Below, piece by piece: positions 14,811-23,316 of a DNA stretch of 64,000 nucleotides. Every line of letters begins with the position of its first letter. Position 1 is the first letter of the stretch. The translations under genes were made by a program, and so were the position numbers. Below the pieces are notes generated by a model that was not told the origin of the DNA, made no database searches, and was given only the letters and a program-made list of their open reading frames with translations. The stretch comes from Microterricola gilva. GTDB lineage: Bacteria > Actinomycetota > Actinomycetes > Actinomycetales > Microbacteriaceae. Where the stretch lies: NCBI RefSeq assembly GCF_004217495.1, contig NZ_SHLC01000001.1, positions 434,001 to 498,000 of the forward strand, written 5' to 3'.

Positions 14811-17800
14811 GTGAGCCGCGCCGGGCGTCGCCGGATGCCCAAAGGCGTGTTCCAGGGCATCGCCGTCGGTGTGATCGGCGCCGTGCTCGTTGGCGCGGCC
14901 GTGGTCGCGGCGGGGTTCGACGTGAAGCAGACCCCGGTGAACGACGCCTCGATCTGGGCCCTGCAGAGCGGCGATGGCAACCGCTACGCCCGCGTGAACA
15001 CCGACCTCGGCGAACTCGACACCATCAAGACGGTGCGCAATCCGAGCGCCCTGGCCCAAAACGCCGAGCACACCCTGCTGCTCGCGCAGAACAACGAGCA
15101 ACTCGTCGACATCGACGCGGTTCGCCCCATCGACCTCGACGCCACGAGCTCGGAGTTCGGCCACACCCCGGCCGGCACGGTGCAGGTCGTCAGCTCGCGC
15201 GACACCATCGCCTACCGCACGAGCACGGGCAGCGTCTACGTCGCCAAGTTGAGCGATGGGGCCGCGGCCGTGCCGCTCGCCGTCGACCCCTACGCCGCCG
15301 ACGAGGTCGAGCCGGGGCAGGAACGCCGTTTCTACCGCTCCGACGCCATCGCAATCAGCGACAACGGCACCCTCGTCAGCTACTCGGCGGCCGACCAGAG
15401 TGTTCTCCGCTATTCGATCGCGGATGCCGCCGTCGCCGGCGTCGACCCCGTTGCCGACGGGCCGACTGAGGGCTCCCCGCAGCTCAGCCTCGTCGGCGAC
15501 GGCTGGGCCCTGGCCTCAGAGGAGGGGGACGCGCTCTGGCTGCGTGGACGCGACGCGCCCATCGATCCGCTCGTGTCGGAGCTCTTCGTGCTGCAGCAGC
15601 CGAGCAGCACCGGCCGCCAGCTCTTCATCGCCGACGATCGCGGCCTGCTGAGCGTCGGCATGGCCGACGGCGCGGTCGATCGGATTCTCGGGGAGCCGGA
15701 CGGCACGGCATCGCCGCGGCTCGGCGTACCCGCCAAGCCCACCGTGTTCCGCGGACAGAGCTACGCGGCCTGGCTGCCGAGCGGTACCTCCGACGGCACG
15801 CTGTGGACGAGCGATGGCGGTGAACTCCCGCTCGACTTCGGCGCGCAGACGCTGAGCGACGACGCGCAACCGGTGTTCCAGAGCAACGGAGCCAGGCTGA
15901 TCCTGAATGACACCCAGAGCGGCTGGGTGTGGACGCTGCCGGACGGCGCCCTCGTGCCGAGCTCGCAGGACTGGGGTGTGCTCTCGGCCGAGCAGGAGCA
16001 GAGCAGCGCAGAGGAGGAGCAGACGGCCGAGGTTCTCGACCCGAAGCCGCCCATCGCGGAGCCGGACAACCTCGGAGTACGGGCGGGCGCTCTCGTCATG
16101 CTGCCGGTGCTGTTGAACGACCACGACCCGAACGCCGACGTGCTCACCGTGCTGCCCGGCTCCATCAGCGGGCTGCCCGCCGAGTTCGGAACCGTGAGCC
16201 TCACAGAGCAGTCGCAGAGCATCGCGGTGCGGGTTCCCGCCGATGCGCAGGGCAGTGCGAGCTTCAGCTATGCCGTCACCGACGGAACCAGGGCAGACGG
16301 CCTGAATTCGGAACCCACGACCGTCACGCTCACCGTGCGCGACGAGCTCAGCAACGAGGCACCCGTCTGGTGCGGAACGGAACGCTGCCTCGCCGCCTGG
16401 CCGACCCCGGAGCTGGCCCCGGGCGGGACCGTGAGCGTGCCTGTACTCCCCGGCTGGGTCGACCCGGACGGCGACCCGTTGTTCGTCTCCTCCGCGATCA
16501 ACCAGAGCGGTGTCGGCAGCGTCGGCACGACGCAGGCAGGCGAGGTCGTGTACCGGCATCCGAACCCGGCGCTCGCGGAGCCCCTCAGCGTGTCGATCCT
16601 CGTCACCGTCTCCGACACCAGGGGCGCAACGGCCGAGAAGACGCTCACGCTGCTCGTCACGCCGTCGCCGCGCCTCGTCGCGACCCCATTCGCCCTCACG
16701 ACGGCCGTCGGTGAGTCGCTCACCATCGACCCGAGCTCCTACCTCGACGGCGTCTCCGGCAGCTACCGGATCGTCTCGGCGACCGCACCGCCCACCGCGC
16801 AGGGTGTGGCCGTCAGCGTGAACAGCGGCGCATCGACCCTCGATTTCAGCGCGACGAACCCCGGCGACTACATCGTGCGCTACTCGGTGGCTGACGCCGT
16901 CGGCGAGGTGGCCTCCTTCGTGCGGGTCACCGTGCTCGCCCGGGATGCCGTCAGCCTCAGCACCGCACCCGTGACGGTGTTCGTGCGACCCAAGGCCGAT
17001 GCCAGCGTCGACGTGTTCACGGCGGTGTCGAACCCGTCCGGCCGGGTGTTGCTCGTGAGCGACCCGTTGCCGCGCCCGGAACCCGGAGCGGCCCTCGAGG
17101 TGAGCGTCGTCGGCCAGAAGCTCCTGCGCATGCGCGGGACGACGGCCGATGAGCAGCCCGGCCTGCTCGGTGTCGTCGCGTACACGGTCTCGGACGGCAC
17201 GGGCGATCCGCGATTCCAGACAGAGGGCGAGGCCAGCGTCTACCTGCTCCCTGCGCCGACACCGCAACCGCCGATCGCCGTCGGCGACAGCATCCGTGTG
17301 CGTGCGGGAACGCAGATCGACATTCCGGTTCTCGCCAACGACCTGGCACCGGACGGCAACCGGATCACGCTGAATCCCGACTCGATCGTCAACCAGTCCG
17401 GCGAAGGTCTGGCGTTCGCCGCTGGAACGACTCTGCGCTACCTGGCGCCGAGCACGCCTGGCGACTACGAGCTGCGCTACTCGATCTCGATCGCCGGCGC
17501 CCCTGAGCTCAGTGACACCGCCGCCGTCACCGTGACCGTGACCCCGGAGGGCGAGAACCAGAAGCCGCTGCCGCGCATGCTGACCGGGCGCGTGCTCTCC
17601 GGCGAGACCGTTCGCATCCCCTTCGACAGCTTCGGCATCGACCCGGATGGCGACGAGGTGTCGCTCGACCGCGTGCTCGGCCAGCCCAGCAGCGGAACGG
17701 CCTCGATCTCGGCCGCAGGCGACGCCATCGTCTACAGCAGCGTCAAGGGCTTCCGTGGCCCGGTCCAATTCGACTACCGCGTGCGCGACGCGCAGGGCGA

Positions 17801-20800
17801 CACGGGTACCGCGACGGTGCGCATCGGCGTGCTCGACGAGCAGTCCGACCCGAGCCCGATCACCTTCAGCGACTACGTGCAGGTGCAGGCCGGTGCCGAC
17901 CGTCAGGTCGTGCTGCACCCGGCCGCCAACGACGTCGACCCGACGGGCGGCGAGCTCAGCCTGACCGCGGTGCTGCCCGATGCGGTGCAGGGCACGGAGG
18001 AGCATGCGGAGCTCGCCACCCACATCCTCTCGGTGAACGGCGACGGCGGGAACGACGTCGTGCTCAAGGCGGGGACGGAGCCAGGCACGATGGCGTTCAC
18101 CTACACCGTCGAGAACAGCCGCGGCGACGTCGGGGTCGGCCTCATCGTGATGACCGTCCTGCGCGCATCGATCCCCGACCACCCCGTCATCGCCGACACC
18201 ATCGTCACCCTCGACGAGCGCGCGACCTTCGAATCCGGCATCGACGTCGTCACCGGCAAGGTGTCGTGGACGGCCGGCGACGTCAACGACCTCACCCTCA
18301 GCATCTGGGGCGATCCGCACGGCGTGCGCGCATCAGGGTGGAAGCTGAGAGGCGAGGCACCGGATGCCGGCCTGCTGCTGCCGTTCGCCCTGACCGGCAC
18401 CAACTTCGCCGGCGTCGAGGTCACCAGCTACGGCTTCCTGCGCATCCCGCCCGTGCGGGACGTGATCCTCTCGCTCAAGCCGGACCTCGCCCCGCAGAAG
18501 GTCAAGGAGGGCGAATCACTCACCTTCGACATGGCGCCACTTGTGGCCATCCCGGCCGGCGAGACGCTCGAGATCGGGCGCGGCGAGGTCGCGGCATCCG
18601 GTCAACGCCCTGGCGGCAGCTGCCAGGCGGGCAGCGGAACCCGGATCGGCTACGAGGCGGGCGAGGGCCAGCCGTGGACAGACTCCTGCGTCGTACCGGT
18701 GCGCCTGGCCGGCGGCGATGACTACACCCACCTCGTCGTGCCGATCGAGGTCACGCCGAAGGACCCGCAGCCGGAGCTGCGTCCGGCCTCGATCACCGCG
18801 AGCCCTGGCTCGAGCGCCGTCAGCTACGACCTGAAGCAGATGGTGCAGTGGCAGGGCAAGGCCGACCCCGCCTCGCTCGTCTTCGCCATCGAACAGGCAG
18901 CCGATCAGTTCACGGTGACACAGGATGGCGCCCGCCTCACGGTCACGGCGCTCGACGCCGCCGTTCCCGGCCGGGAGAACCCGGTGACTGTGCGCCTCAG
19001 CAGCCACCCAGAGACCCCGCCCGCCGTGCTCTCGCTGCGCGTCGGCCCCGCACCGAGTGCGCTGCCGAAGGGCGGAACCGTCGCCCAGGAGTGCAGCCAG
19101 ACGGCGGGCAGCAGTTGCGTCATCGACGTGATCGGCGCCCCGGGCGAGGCGAACGCTTTCGCGAACACCCCGCTCAAGCTGGTCTCGGTGAGCGCAGTCA
19201 ACAGCTGCGCCGGTGTGAGCTTCGCCGGCGAGGGCAGCTCTCAGGTGCGCGCGAGCTGGTCGTCCGACGCGCCAGGCGGCATCTGCCAGGCCAGCTTCGT
19301 CGTCGAAGACGCGCAGGGCAAGCGCAGCGCCGCAGAGCGCAACGGCTCCGTGACTCTCGACCTGCAGGGCCTGCCGAGGCCTCCGGATGCCGTGACCCAG
19401 GTGGCCTACGGCGACGGCACGCTCACACTGGCCGTGGCCCCTGGCGGAGCGACCACCGCGCACCCGGCCCTGCAGGGTTTCGTCATCACCCGCGGCGGCA
19501 CCGACGTGGTCAGCTGCAACGCGAGTGGCGTCTGCCCACCCATCACCGGCGTGAAGAACGGCGAACAGTCGCTCTACGAGGCGCGTGCGGTCAACGCGAC
19601 CGGTCGCTCGCAGGGCGCGGTCAGCGTCACGGCCTGGGCGTATCAGGTTCCCGGAATGGGGTCCGTCTCTGCCGAACCCGTCTACGACTCCGCCCAGACG
19701 ACGCTCACCCAGGGCGTCGCCGAGGTCACGATCCAGAACACCGATCCGTCGACGCGCTCCTACCTCGTCGGCGACCGCGAGTTCCCGGCGTCCTCCGCGG
19801 GCAGCGGCGCCACGAAACTCACCCTCGTGCTGCCCGTCGGCCCGAACACGGTGACGATCCAGCCGCTCAGCCGCTTCGAACGGCCGAGCGGAACAGGCCC
19901 GAATGACAAGCTGGACGCGGTGGGCGTGCGCGTGGCCGGCCAGCCGGGTCTCAGCGTCAGCGGTGGGCTGAGTGCGACGGAGAGTTCCATCACGGTGCCG
20001 GCCGCCAGCGGCGCGAGCAACTACAGCGACCGGGGGCAGACGATGCTCTACATCGCAACGCCGGCGCCTGCAGCCGCGGTGTGCCGGGTCGATGGGGATG
20101 GCGGCAACCTCCGCGCCACCGGCCATGGGAGCGTCGTCTCGTCCAGCAGCACGATCACCGGCCTGTCGCCGTTCACGAACTACACCGTTGACGTCTGCTT
20201 CTCCAACGGTTTCGGGTACGCGCAGCAGTCATTGGGTGCCGCATACACGTGGAACCAGCCGTCCGCGCCCACCGGGTACAGCTACACCGTCAGCGGATCG
20301 AACGGCGACTACAGGATCGACGAACCGACGAGCGCCGAGCGGCCGGCGCGGGGCTACGAGGCCGTGTTGAGCGGCTACCCGAGCGACGTCTGGGGAGCCG
20401 ACCCCGGCATCACGGTCAGGTACTGCGTTGTCGGCAACCCGGAGCGCTGCAGCCCGGCGGCTGCCGTGCCAGCCGCCGACCCGAACAAGGCATGGCAGAT
20501 GACGCTCGACCCGGTGTCGCTCTCGTCCTGCACGCCGGGCACTCTCCTCGCCTTCGCCATCAGCGGGCGGGGAACGGCCAGTGCCGCGCCAACGGTCACC
20601 GCCGACGGCTACGAGTACTTCGTGCCCGGCAACCCGGCGGTGCCAGAAGTGCCGGCGGGAGAGGATGCCGATGGCAACCCCACCCCAGGCAGCCCGGCGA
20701 TCCCCGCCGTCCCCGCGACCCCCGACCAGTGGCTGCCGGCGCCGGCCGACCGCATCCTGCCCAGCAGCGCGACCGCTGTCCGCAAGATCGCGTGGACGCT

Positions 20801-20876
20801 CGCGTGGGGAGCGCAGCAAGCACAGGGCTTTGCGCCATTCGGCGGAACGCTGAAAGGCGAGTTCAGCTGTGGCTGA
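14811..20876 (+). CDS. Giant single-pass surface protein with Ig-like and FN3-like domains
   Basis: A 2021-residue protein. A basic N-terminus is followed by one transmembrane helix (residues ~13-35), and the rest is predicted outside the cell. Residues ~40-400 look like beta-propeller-type repeats. From ~415 on there are several cadherin/Ig-like repeats recognisable by PVLLNDHDPNADVLTV, PVLPGWVDPDGDPLFV, DIPVLANDLAPDGNRITL and FDSFGIDPDGDEVSL; later a fibronectin-III-like unit begins near PRPPDAVTQVAYGDGTL. A proline-rich linker lies near residue 1950. It follows the kinase gene by 19 nt and precedes moxR, an arrangement I know from other actinobacteria. It has no enzyme motif; adhesion, cell-wall contact or sensing for the kinase are possible roles. 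An in-frame ATG at 14835 is an alternative start. Confidence 0.85.
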   Translation: MSRAGRRRMPKGVFQGIAVGVIGAVLVGAAVVAAGFDVKQTPVNDASIWALQSGDGNRYARVNTDLGELDTIKTVRNPSALAQNAEHTLLLAQNNEQLVDIDAVRPIDLDATSSEFGHTPAGTVQVVSSRDTIAYRTSTGSVYVAKLSDGAAAVPLAVDPYAADEVEPGQERRFYRSDAIAISDNGTLVSYSAADQSVLRYSIADAAVAGVDPVADGPTEGSPQLSLVGDGWALASEEGDALWLRGRDAPIDPLVSELFVLQQPSSTGRQLFIADDRGLLSVGMADGAVDRILGEPDGTASPRLGVPAKPTVFRGQSYAAWLPSGTSDGTLWTSDGGELPLDFGAQTLSDDAQPVFQSNGARLILNDTQSGWVWTLPDGALVPSSQDWGVLSAEQEQSSAEEEQTAEVLDPKPPIAEPDNLGVRAGALVMLPVLLNDHDPNADVLTVLPGSISGLPAEFGTVSLTEQSQSIAVRVPADAQGSASFSYAVTDGTRADGLNSEPTTVTLTVRDELSNEAPVWCGTERCLAAWPTPELAPGGTVSVPVLPGWVDPDGDPLFVSSAINQSGVGSVGTTQAGEVVYRHPNPALAEPLSVSILVTVSDTRGATAEKTLTLLVTPSPRLVATPFALTTAVGESLTIDPSSYLDGVSGSYRIVSATAPPTAQGVAVSVNSGASTLDFSATNPGDYIVRYSVADAVGEVASFVRVTVLARDAVSLSTAPVTVFVRPKADASVDVFTAVSNPSGRVLLVSDPLPRPEPGAALEVSVVGQKLLRMRGTTADEQPGLLGVVAYTVSDGTGDPRFQTEGEASVYLLPAPTPQPPIAVGDSIRVRAGTQIDIPVLANDLAPDGNRITLNPDSIVNQSGEGLAFAAGTTLRYLAPSTPGDYELRYSISIAGAPELSDTAAVTVTVTPEGENQKPLPRMLTGRVLSGETVRIPFDSFGIDPDGDEVSLDRVLGQPSSGTASISAAGDAIVYSSVKGFRGPVQFDYRVRDAQGDTGTATVRIGVLDEQSDPSPITFSDYVQVQAGADRQVVLHPAANDVDPTGGELSLTAVLPDAVQGTEEHAELATHILSVNGDGGNDVVLKAGTEPGTMAFTYTVENSRGDVGVGLIVMTVLRASIPDHPVIADTIVTLDERATFESGIDVVTGKVSWTAGDVNDLTLSIWGDPHGVRASGWKLRGEAPDAGLLLPFALTGTNFAGVEVTSYGFLRIPPVRDVILSLKPDLAPQKVKEGESLTFDMAPLVAIPAGETLEIGRGEVAASGQRPGGSCQAGSGTRIGYEAGEGQPWTDSCVVPVRLAGGDDYTHLVVPIEVTPKDPQPELRPASITASPGSSAVSYDLKQMVQWQGKADPASLVFAIEQAADQFTVTQDGARLTVTALDAAVPGRENPVTVRLSSHPETPPAVLSLRVGPAPSALPKGGTVAQECSQTAGSSCVIDVIGAPGEANAFANTPLKLVSVSAVNSCAGVSFAGEGSSQVRASWSSDAPGGICQASFVVEDAQGKRSAAERNGSVTLDLQGLPRPPDAVTQVAYGDGTLTLAVAPGGATTAHPALQGFVITRGGTDVVSCNASGVCPPITGVKNGEQSLYEARAVNATGRSQGAVSVTAWAYQVPGMGSVSAEPVYDSAQTTLTQGVAEVTIQNTDPSTRSYLVGDREFPASSAGSGATKLTLVLPVGPNTVTIQPLSRFERPSGTGPNDKLDAVGVRVAGQPGLSVSGGLSATESSITVPAASGASNYSDRGQTMLYIATPAPAAAVCRVDGDGGNLRATGHGSVVSSSSTITGLSPFTNYTVDVCFSNGFGYAQQSLGAAYTWNQPSAPTGYSYTVSGSNGDYRIDEPTSAERPARGYEAVLSGYPSDVWGADPGITVRYCVVGNPERCSPAAAVPAADPNKAWQMTLDPVSLSSCTPGTLLAFAISGRGTASAAPTVTADGYEYFVPGNPAVPEVPAGEDADGNPTPGSPAIPAVPATPDQWLPAPADRILPSSATAVRKIAWTLAWGAQQAQGFAPFGGTLKGEFSCG

Positions 20877-20963
20877 CGCCTGCGGCATCCGCACCACGGA
20901 TCACGACCACAACGCACGACCGACAGCTCAGACAGCACCAACCCCTCAGAAGGCGACAACACG

Positions 20964-21929
20964 ATGACAATCAGTCCAGAACAGACAGCCTGGTTCGCCG
21001 CGACGTTCCGCTCGATGGTGGAGAACGTCGAGACGGTCGTGCTCGGCAAGCGTCACGTCATCGAGCTCGCCTTCACCGCGATGATCAGCGAGGGCCACCT
21101 GCTGCTCGAGGACTTCCCGGGCACGGGCAAGACCTCGCTCGCGCGGGCAATGGGCCAGACGGTGCACGGCACGAACTCGCGCATCCAGTTCACACCAGAC
21201 CTGCTGCCGGGTGACGTCACCGGCATCACCGTGTACGACCAGAAGCGCGGCGAGTTCGAGTTCCACTCCGGCCCGATCTTCGCCAACATCGTGCTCGCAG
21301 ACGAGATCAACCGCGCGAGCCCGAAGACGCAGTCGGCGCTGCTCGAGGCGATGGAGGAGGGGAAGGTCACGGTCGACGGCATCACCCGCAGCACCGGGTC
21401 GCCGTTCCTCGTGATCGCGACGCAGAACCCCATCGAGCAGGCCGGCACCTACCGCCTGCCAGAGGCACAGCTCGACCGCTTCATGATGAAGACCTCCCTC
21501 GGCTACCCGGATCTCGCCTCGACGATCCGCATCCTCGAGGGCACCAGCTCGGCGCAGGTGACGGTGAACCCGGTCATCACGCCGCAGGCACTCGTCGGCA
21601 TGAGCGACCTCGCGCGTGGTGTGTTCGTGAACCCGCTCGTTCTCGACTACATCGCCCGCATCGTCGAAGCCAGCCGCACCACGAACCAGCTGCGCATGGG
21701 TGTCAGTGTGCGCGGTGCGCGGGCCCTGACCAAGGCCGCCAAGACCTGGGCGGCCGCGCACGAGCGCTCCTATGTGATCCCGGATGACGTCAAGATGCTC
21801 GCCGAGCACATCCTCGCGCACCGCGTCGTCGTCGACCCGGAGGCCGAGTTCGACGGCGTCACGGCCAACGCCGTGATCGGCCAGATCCTGCTCGACATCG
21901 TTCCGCCGCTCCGCAGCGAGTTGGCATAG
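20964..21929 (+). CDS. MoxR family AAA+ ATPase
   Basis: A 321-residue AAA+ ATPase of the MoxR group: Walker A EDFPGTGKTSLARAM (~50), the MoxR segment IQFTPDLLPGDVTGITVYD, Walker B IVLADEINRASPKTQSALLE and sensor region VIATQNPIEQAGTYRLPEAQ. MoxR proteins act as chaperone-like ATPases, usually with a DUF58/VWA partner, and here the DUF58 gene follows after 34 nt. Cytosolic. An 87-nt gap separates it from the ectodomain gene. Confidence 0.93.
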   Translation: MTISPEQTAWFAATFRSMVENVETVVLGKRHVIELAFTAMISEGHLLLEDFPGTGKTSLARAMGQTVHGTNSRIQFTPDLLPGDVTGITVYDQKRGEFEFHSGPIFANIVLADEINRASPKTQSALLEAMEEGKVTVDGITRSTGSPFLVIATQNPIEQAGTYRLPEAQLDRFMMKTSLGYPDLASTIRILEGTSSAQVTVNPVITPQALVGMSDLARGVFVNPLVLDYIARIVEASRTTNQLRMGVSVRGARALTKAAKTWAAAHERSYVIPDDVKMLAEHILAHRVVVDPEAEFDGVTANAVIGQILLDIVPPLRSELA

Positions 21930-21963
21930 GCGTGAAGCAGGCAAGCCAGGGGAGCGACCGGGC

Positions 21964-23316
21964 GTGACATTCAACACCGAGTCGCGGGGCACTCAGACCG
22001 CGACGTCGACGGGCCTCACGACGCACACACGCTACTCGACGTCGCGTCGAGGGCTGTTCGTGCGCGCGCTCGTCTGGTGTGTCCGCGTGTGGGAGGCCGC
22101 GCGCTCTGCGGCCGTCGCGACCTGGGGCTGGCTGCGGGAGACGGTGACGGCCGCCGGCTGTCTCGCGCTGCTGGCCGTGCTTGCGCTGCCCGTCGGCCTG
22201 GTGCTGGGCTGGACGGAGCTGATTGTCGCCGGGGCCATCGCCGCCGGCATCCTGCTCATCGCCCTGCCGTTCCTCGCCGGCGGCAAGGCCTACTCGGTCA
22301 GTTTCCATGTTCCCGTCGAACGCGTCGTGGCAGGTGGGGAGGTGCTCGGCACCCTCGACGTCACGAACGTCGCGAAGAACTTCGAGCTGCCGGGGCGCAT
22401 CGACGTGCCGATCGGGCACGGAACGACCGAGATCTCGGTTCCCCTGCTGCGGCCGGGTGCCCACCACAGCGAGGTCGTCACGATCCCGACGCCGCACCGC
22501 GGCATCATCGACATCGGGCCGGTCACGACATTGCGCACCGACCCCGTCGGACTGCTCCGGCGCGAGCACGCCCAGGCGCAGGTGCACCGGCTCTACGTGC
22601 ACCCGATCACCGTGTCGATCCCGAGCACCAGCGCCGGCTTCGTCCGCGATCTCGAGGGCAATCCGACGAACCGCATCGTCGCCTCCGACATGTCGTTCCA
22701 CGCGATCCGCGAGTACGCGCCGGGCGACGCCCAGCGCAGCATCCACTGGAAGTCGACGGCGAAGACCGGCCAGCTCATGGTGCGCCAGTACGAGGAGAGC
22801 CGGCGCTCACGCCTGCTCGTCGCACTCAGCCTGTTCCAGAACGACTTCGCCGACGCGGACGAGTTCGAGATCGCCGTCAGCGCGGCCGGCTCGCTCGGCA
22901 CCAGGGCGATCCGCGACGGCCGCGACGTCGCCATCGTGGCGAGCGAGCAGATCGAAGAACTCGCGCGGAGCTCGGTGCACAGCATCCGCAGCCTGCCCGT
23001 CGTCTCGGCGCGCGCCCTGCTCGACGAGCTGAGCGCCGTCGACCGCACGCCGACGACGATGCCGATCGACGACGTCTGCGCGCTCACCTCGCAGGCGATC
23101 CCGGACGTCTCGATCGCCTTCGTCGTGTGCGGCTCGACCGTGCCGGCCGCCCGCCTGCGCGCGCTCACCCTGCGATTCCCGCCGGATGTCGCCGTCGTCG
23201 CCGTGCGGGTCGATCCGCTCGCGGTGCCGAGCTATCGTGAGCTCGCCGGCACCGGCGTCCTGACCATCGCGGTGCTCGACGACCTGCGCTCCCTGCTCGC
23301 GAAGAGGGCGTCGTGA
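21964..23316 (+). CDS. DUF58 family membrane protein
   Basis: A 450-residue protein starting at GTG with AGGGGAG upstream. Two transmembrane helices lie at about residues 60-105. The DUF58 signature is present: FHAIREYAPGDAQRSIHWKS, then AKTGQLMVRQYEESRRSRLL. DUF58 proteins accompany MoxR ATPases and transglutaminase-like membrane proteins; the exact activity is unknown. The last four bases overlap the start of the next gene (GTGA), indicating translational coupling. Confidence 0.9.
   Translation: MTFNTESRGTQTATSTGLTTHTRYSTSRRGLFVRALVWCVRVWEAARSAAVATWGWLRETVTAAGCLALLAVLALPVGLVLGWTELIVAGAIAAGILLIALPFLAGGKAYSVSFHVPVERVVAGGEVLGTLDVTNVAKNFELPGRIDVPIGHGTTEISVPLLRPGAHHSEVVTIPTPHRGIIDIGPVTTLRTDPVGLLRREHAQAQVHRLYVHPITVSIPSTSAGFVRDLEGNPTNRIVASDMSFHAIREYAPGDAQRSIHWKSTAKTGQLMVRQYEESRRSRLLVALSLFQNDFADADEFEIAVSAAGSLGTRAIRDGRDVAIVASEQIEELARSSVHSIRSLPVVSARALLDELSAVDRTPTTMPIDDVCALTSQAIPDVSIAFVVCGSTVPAARLRALTLRFPPDVAVVAVRVDPLAVPSYRELAGTGVLTIAVLDDLRSLLAKRAS

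Noticed and set aside
15516..18320. 934-codon minus-strand frame opposite the Ig-like protein gene
   Set aside because: Arg/His/Asp-rich shadow of the real plus-strand gene, which has a membrane anchor and domain repeats.
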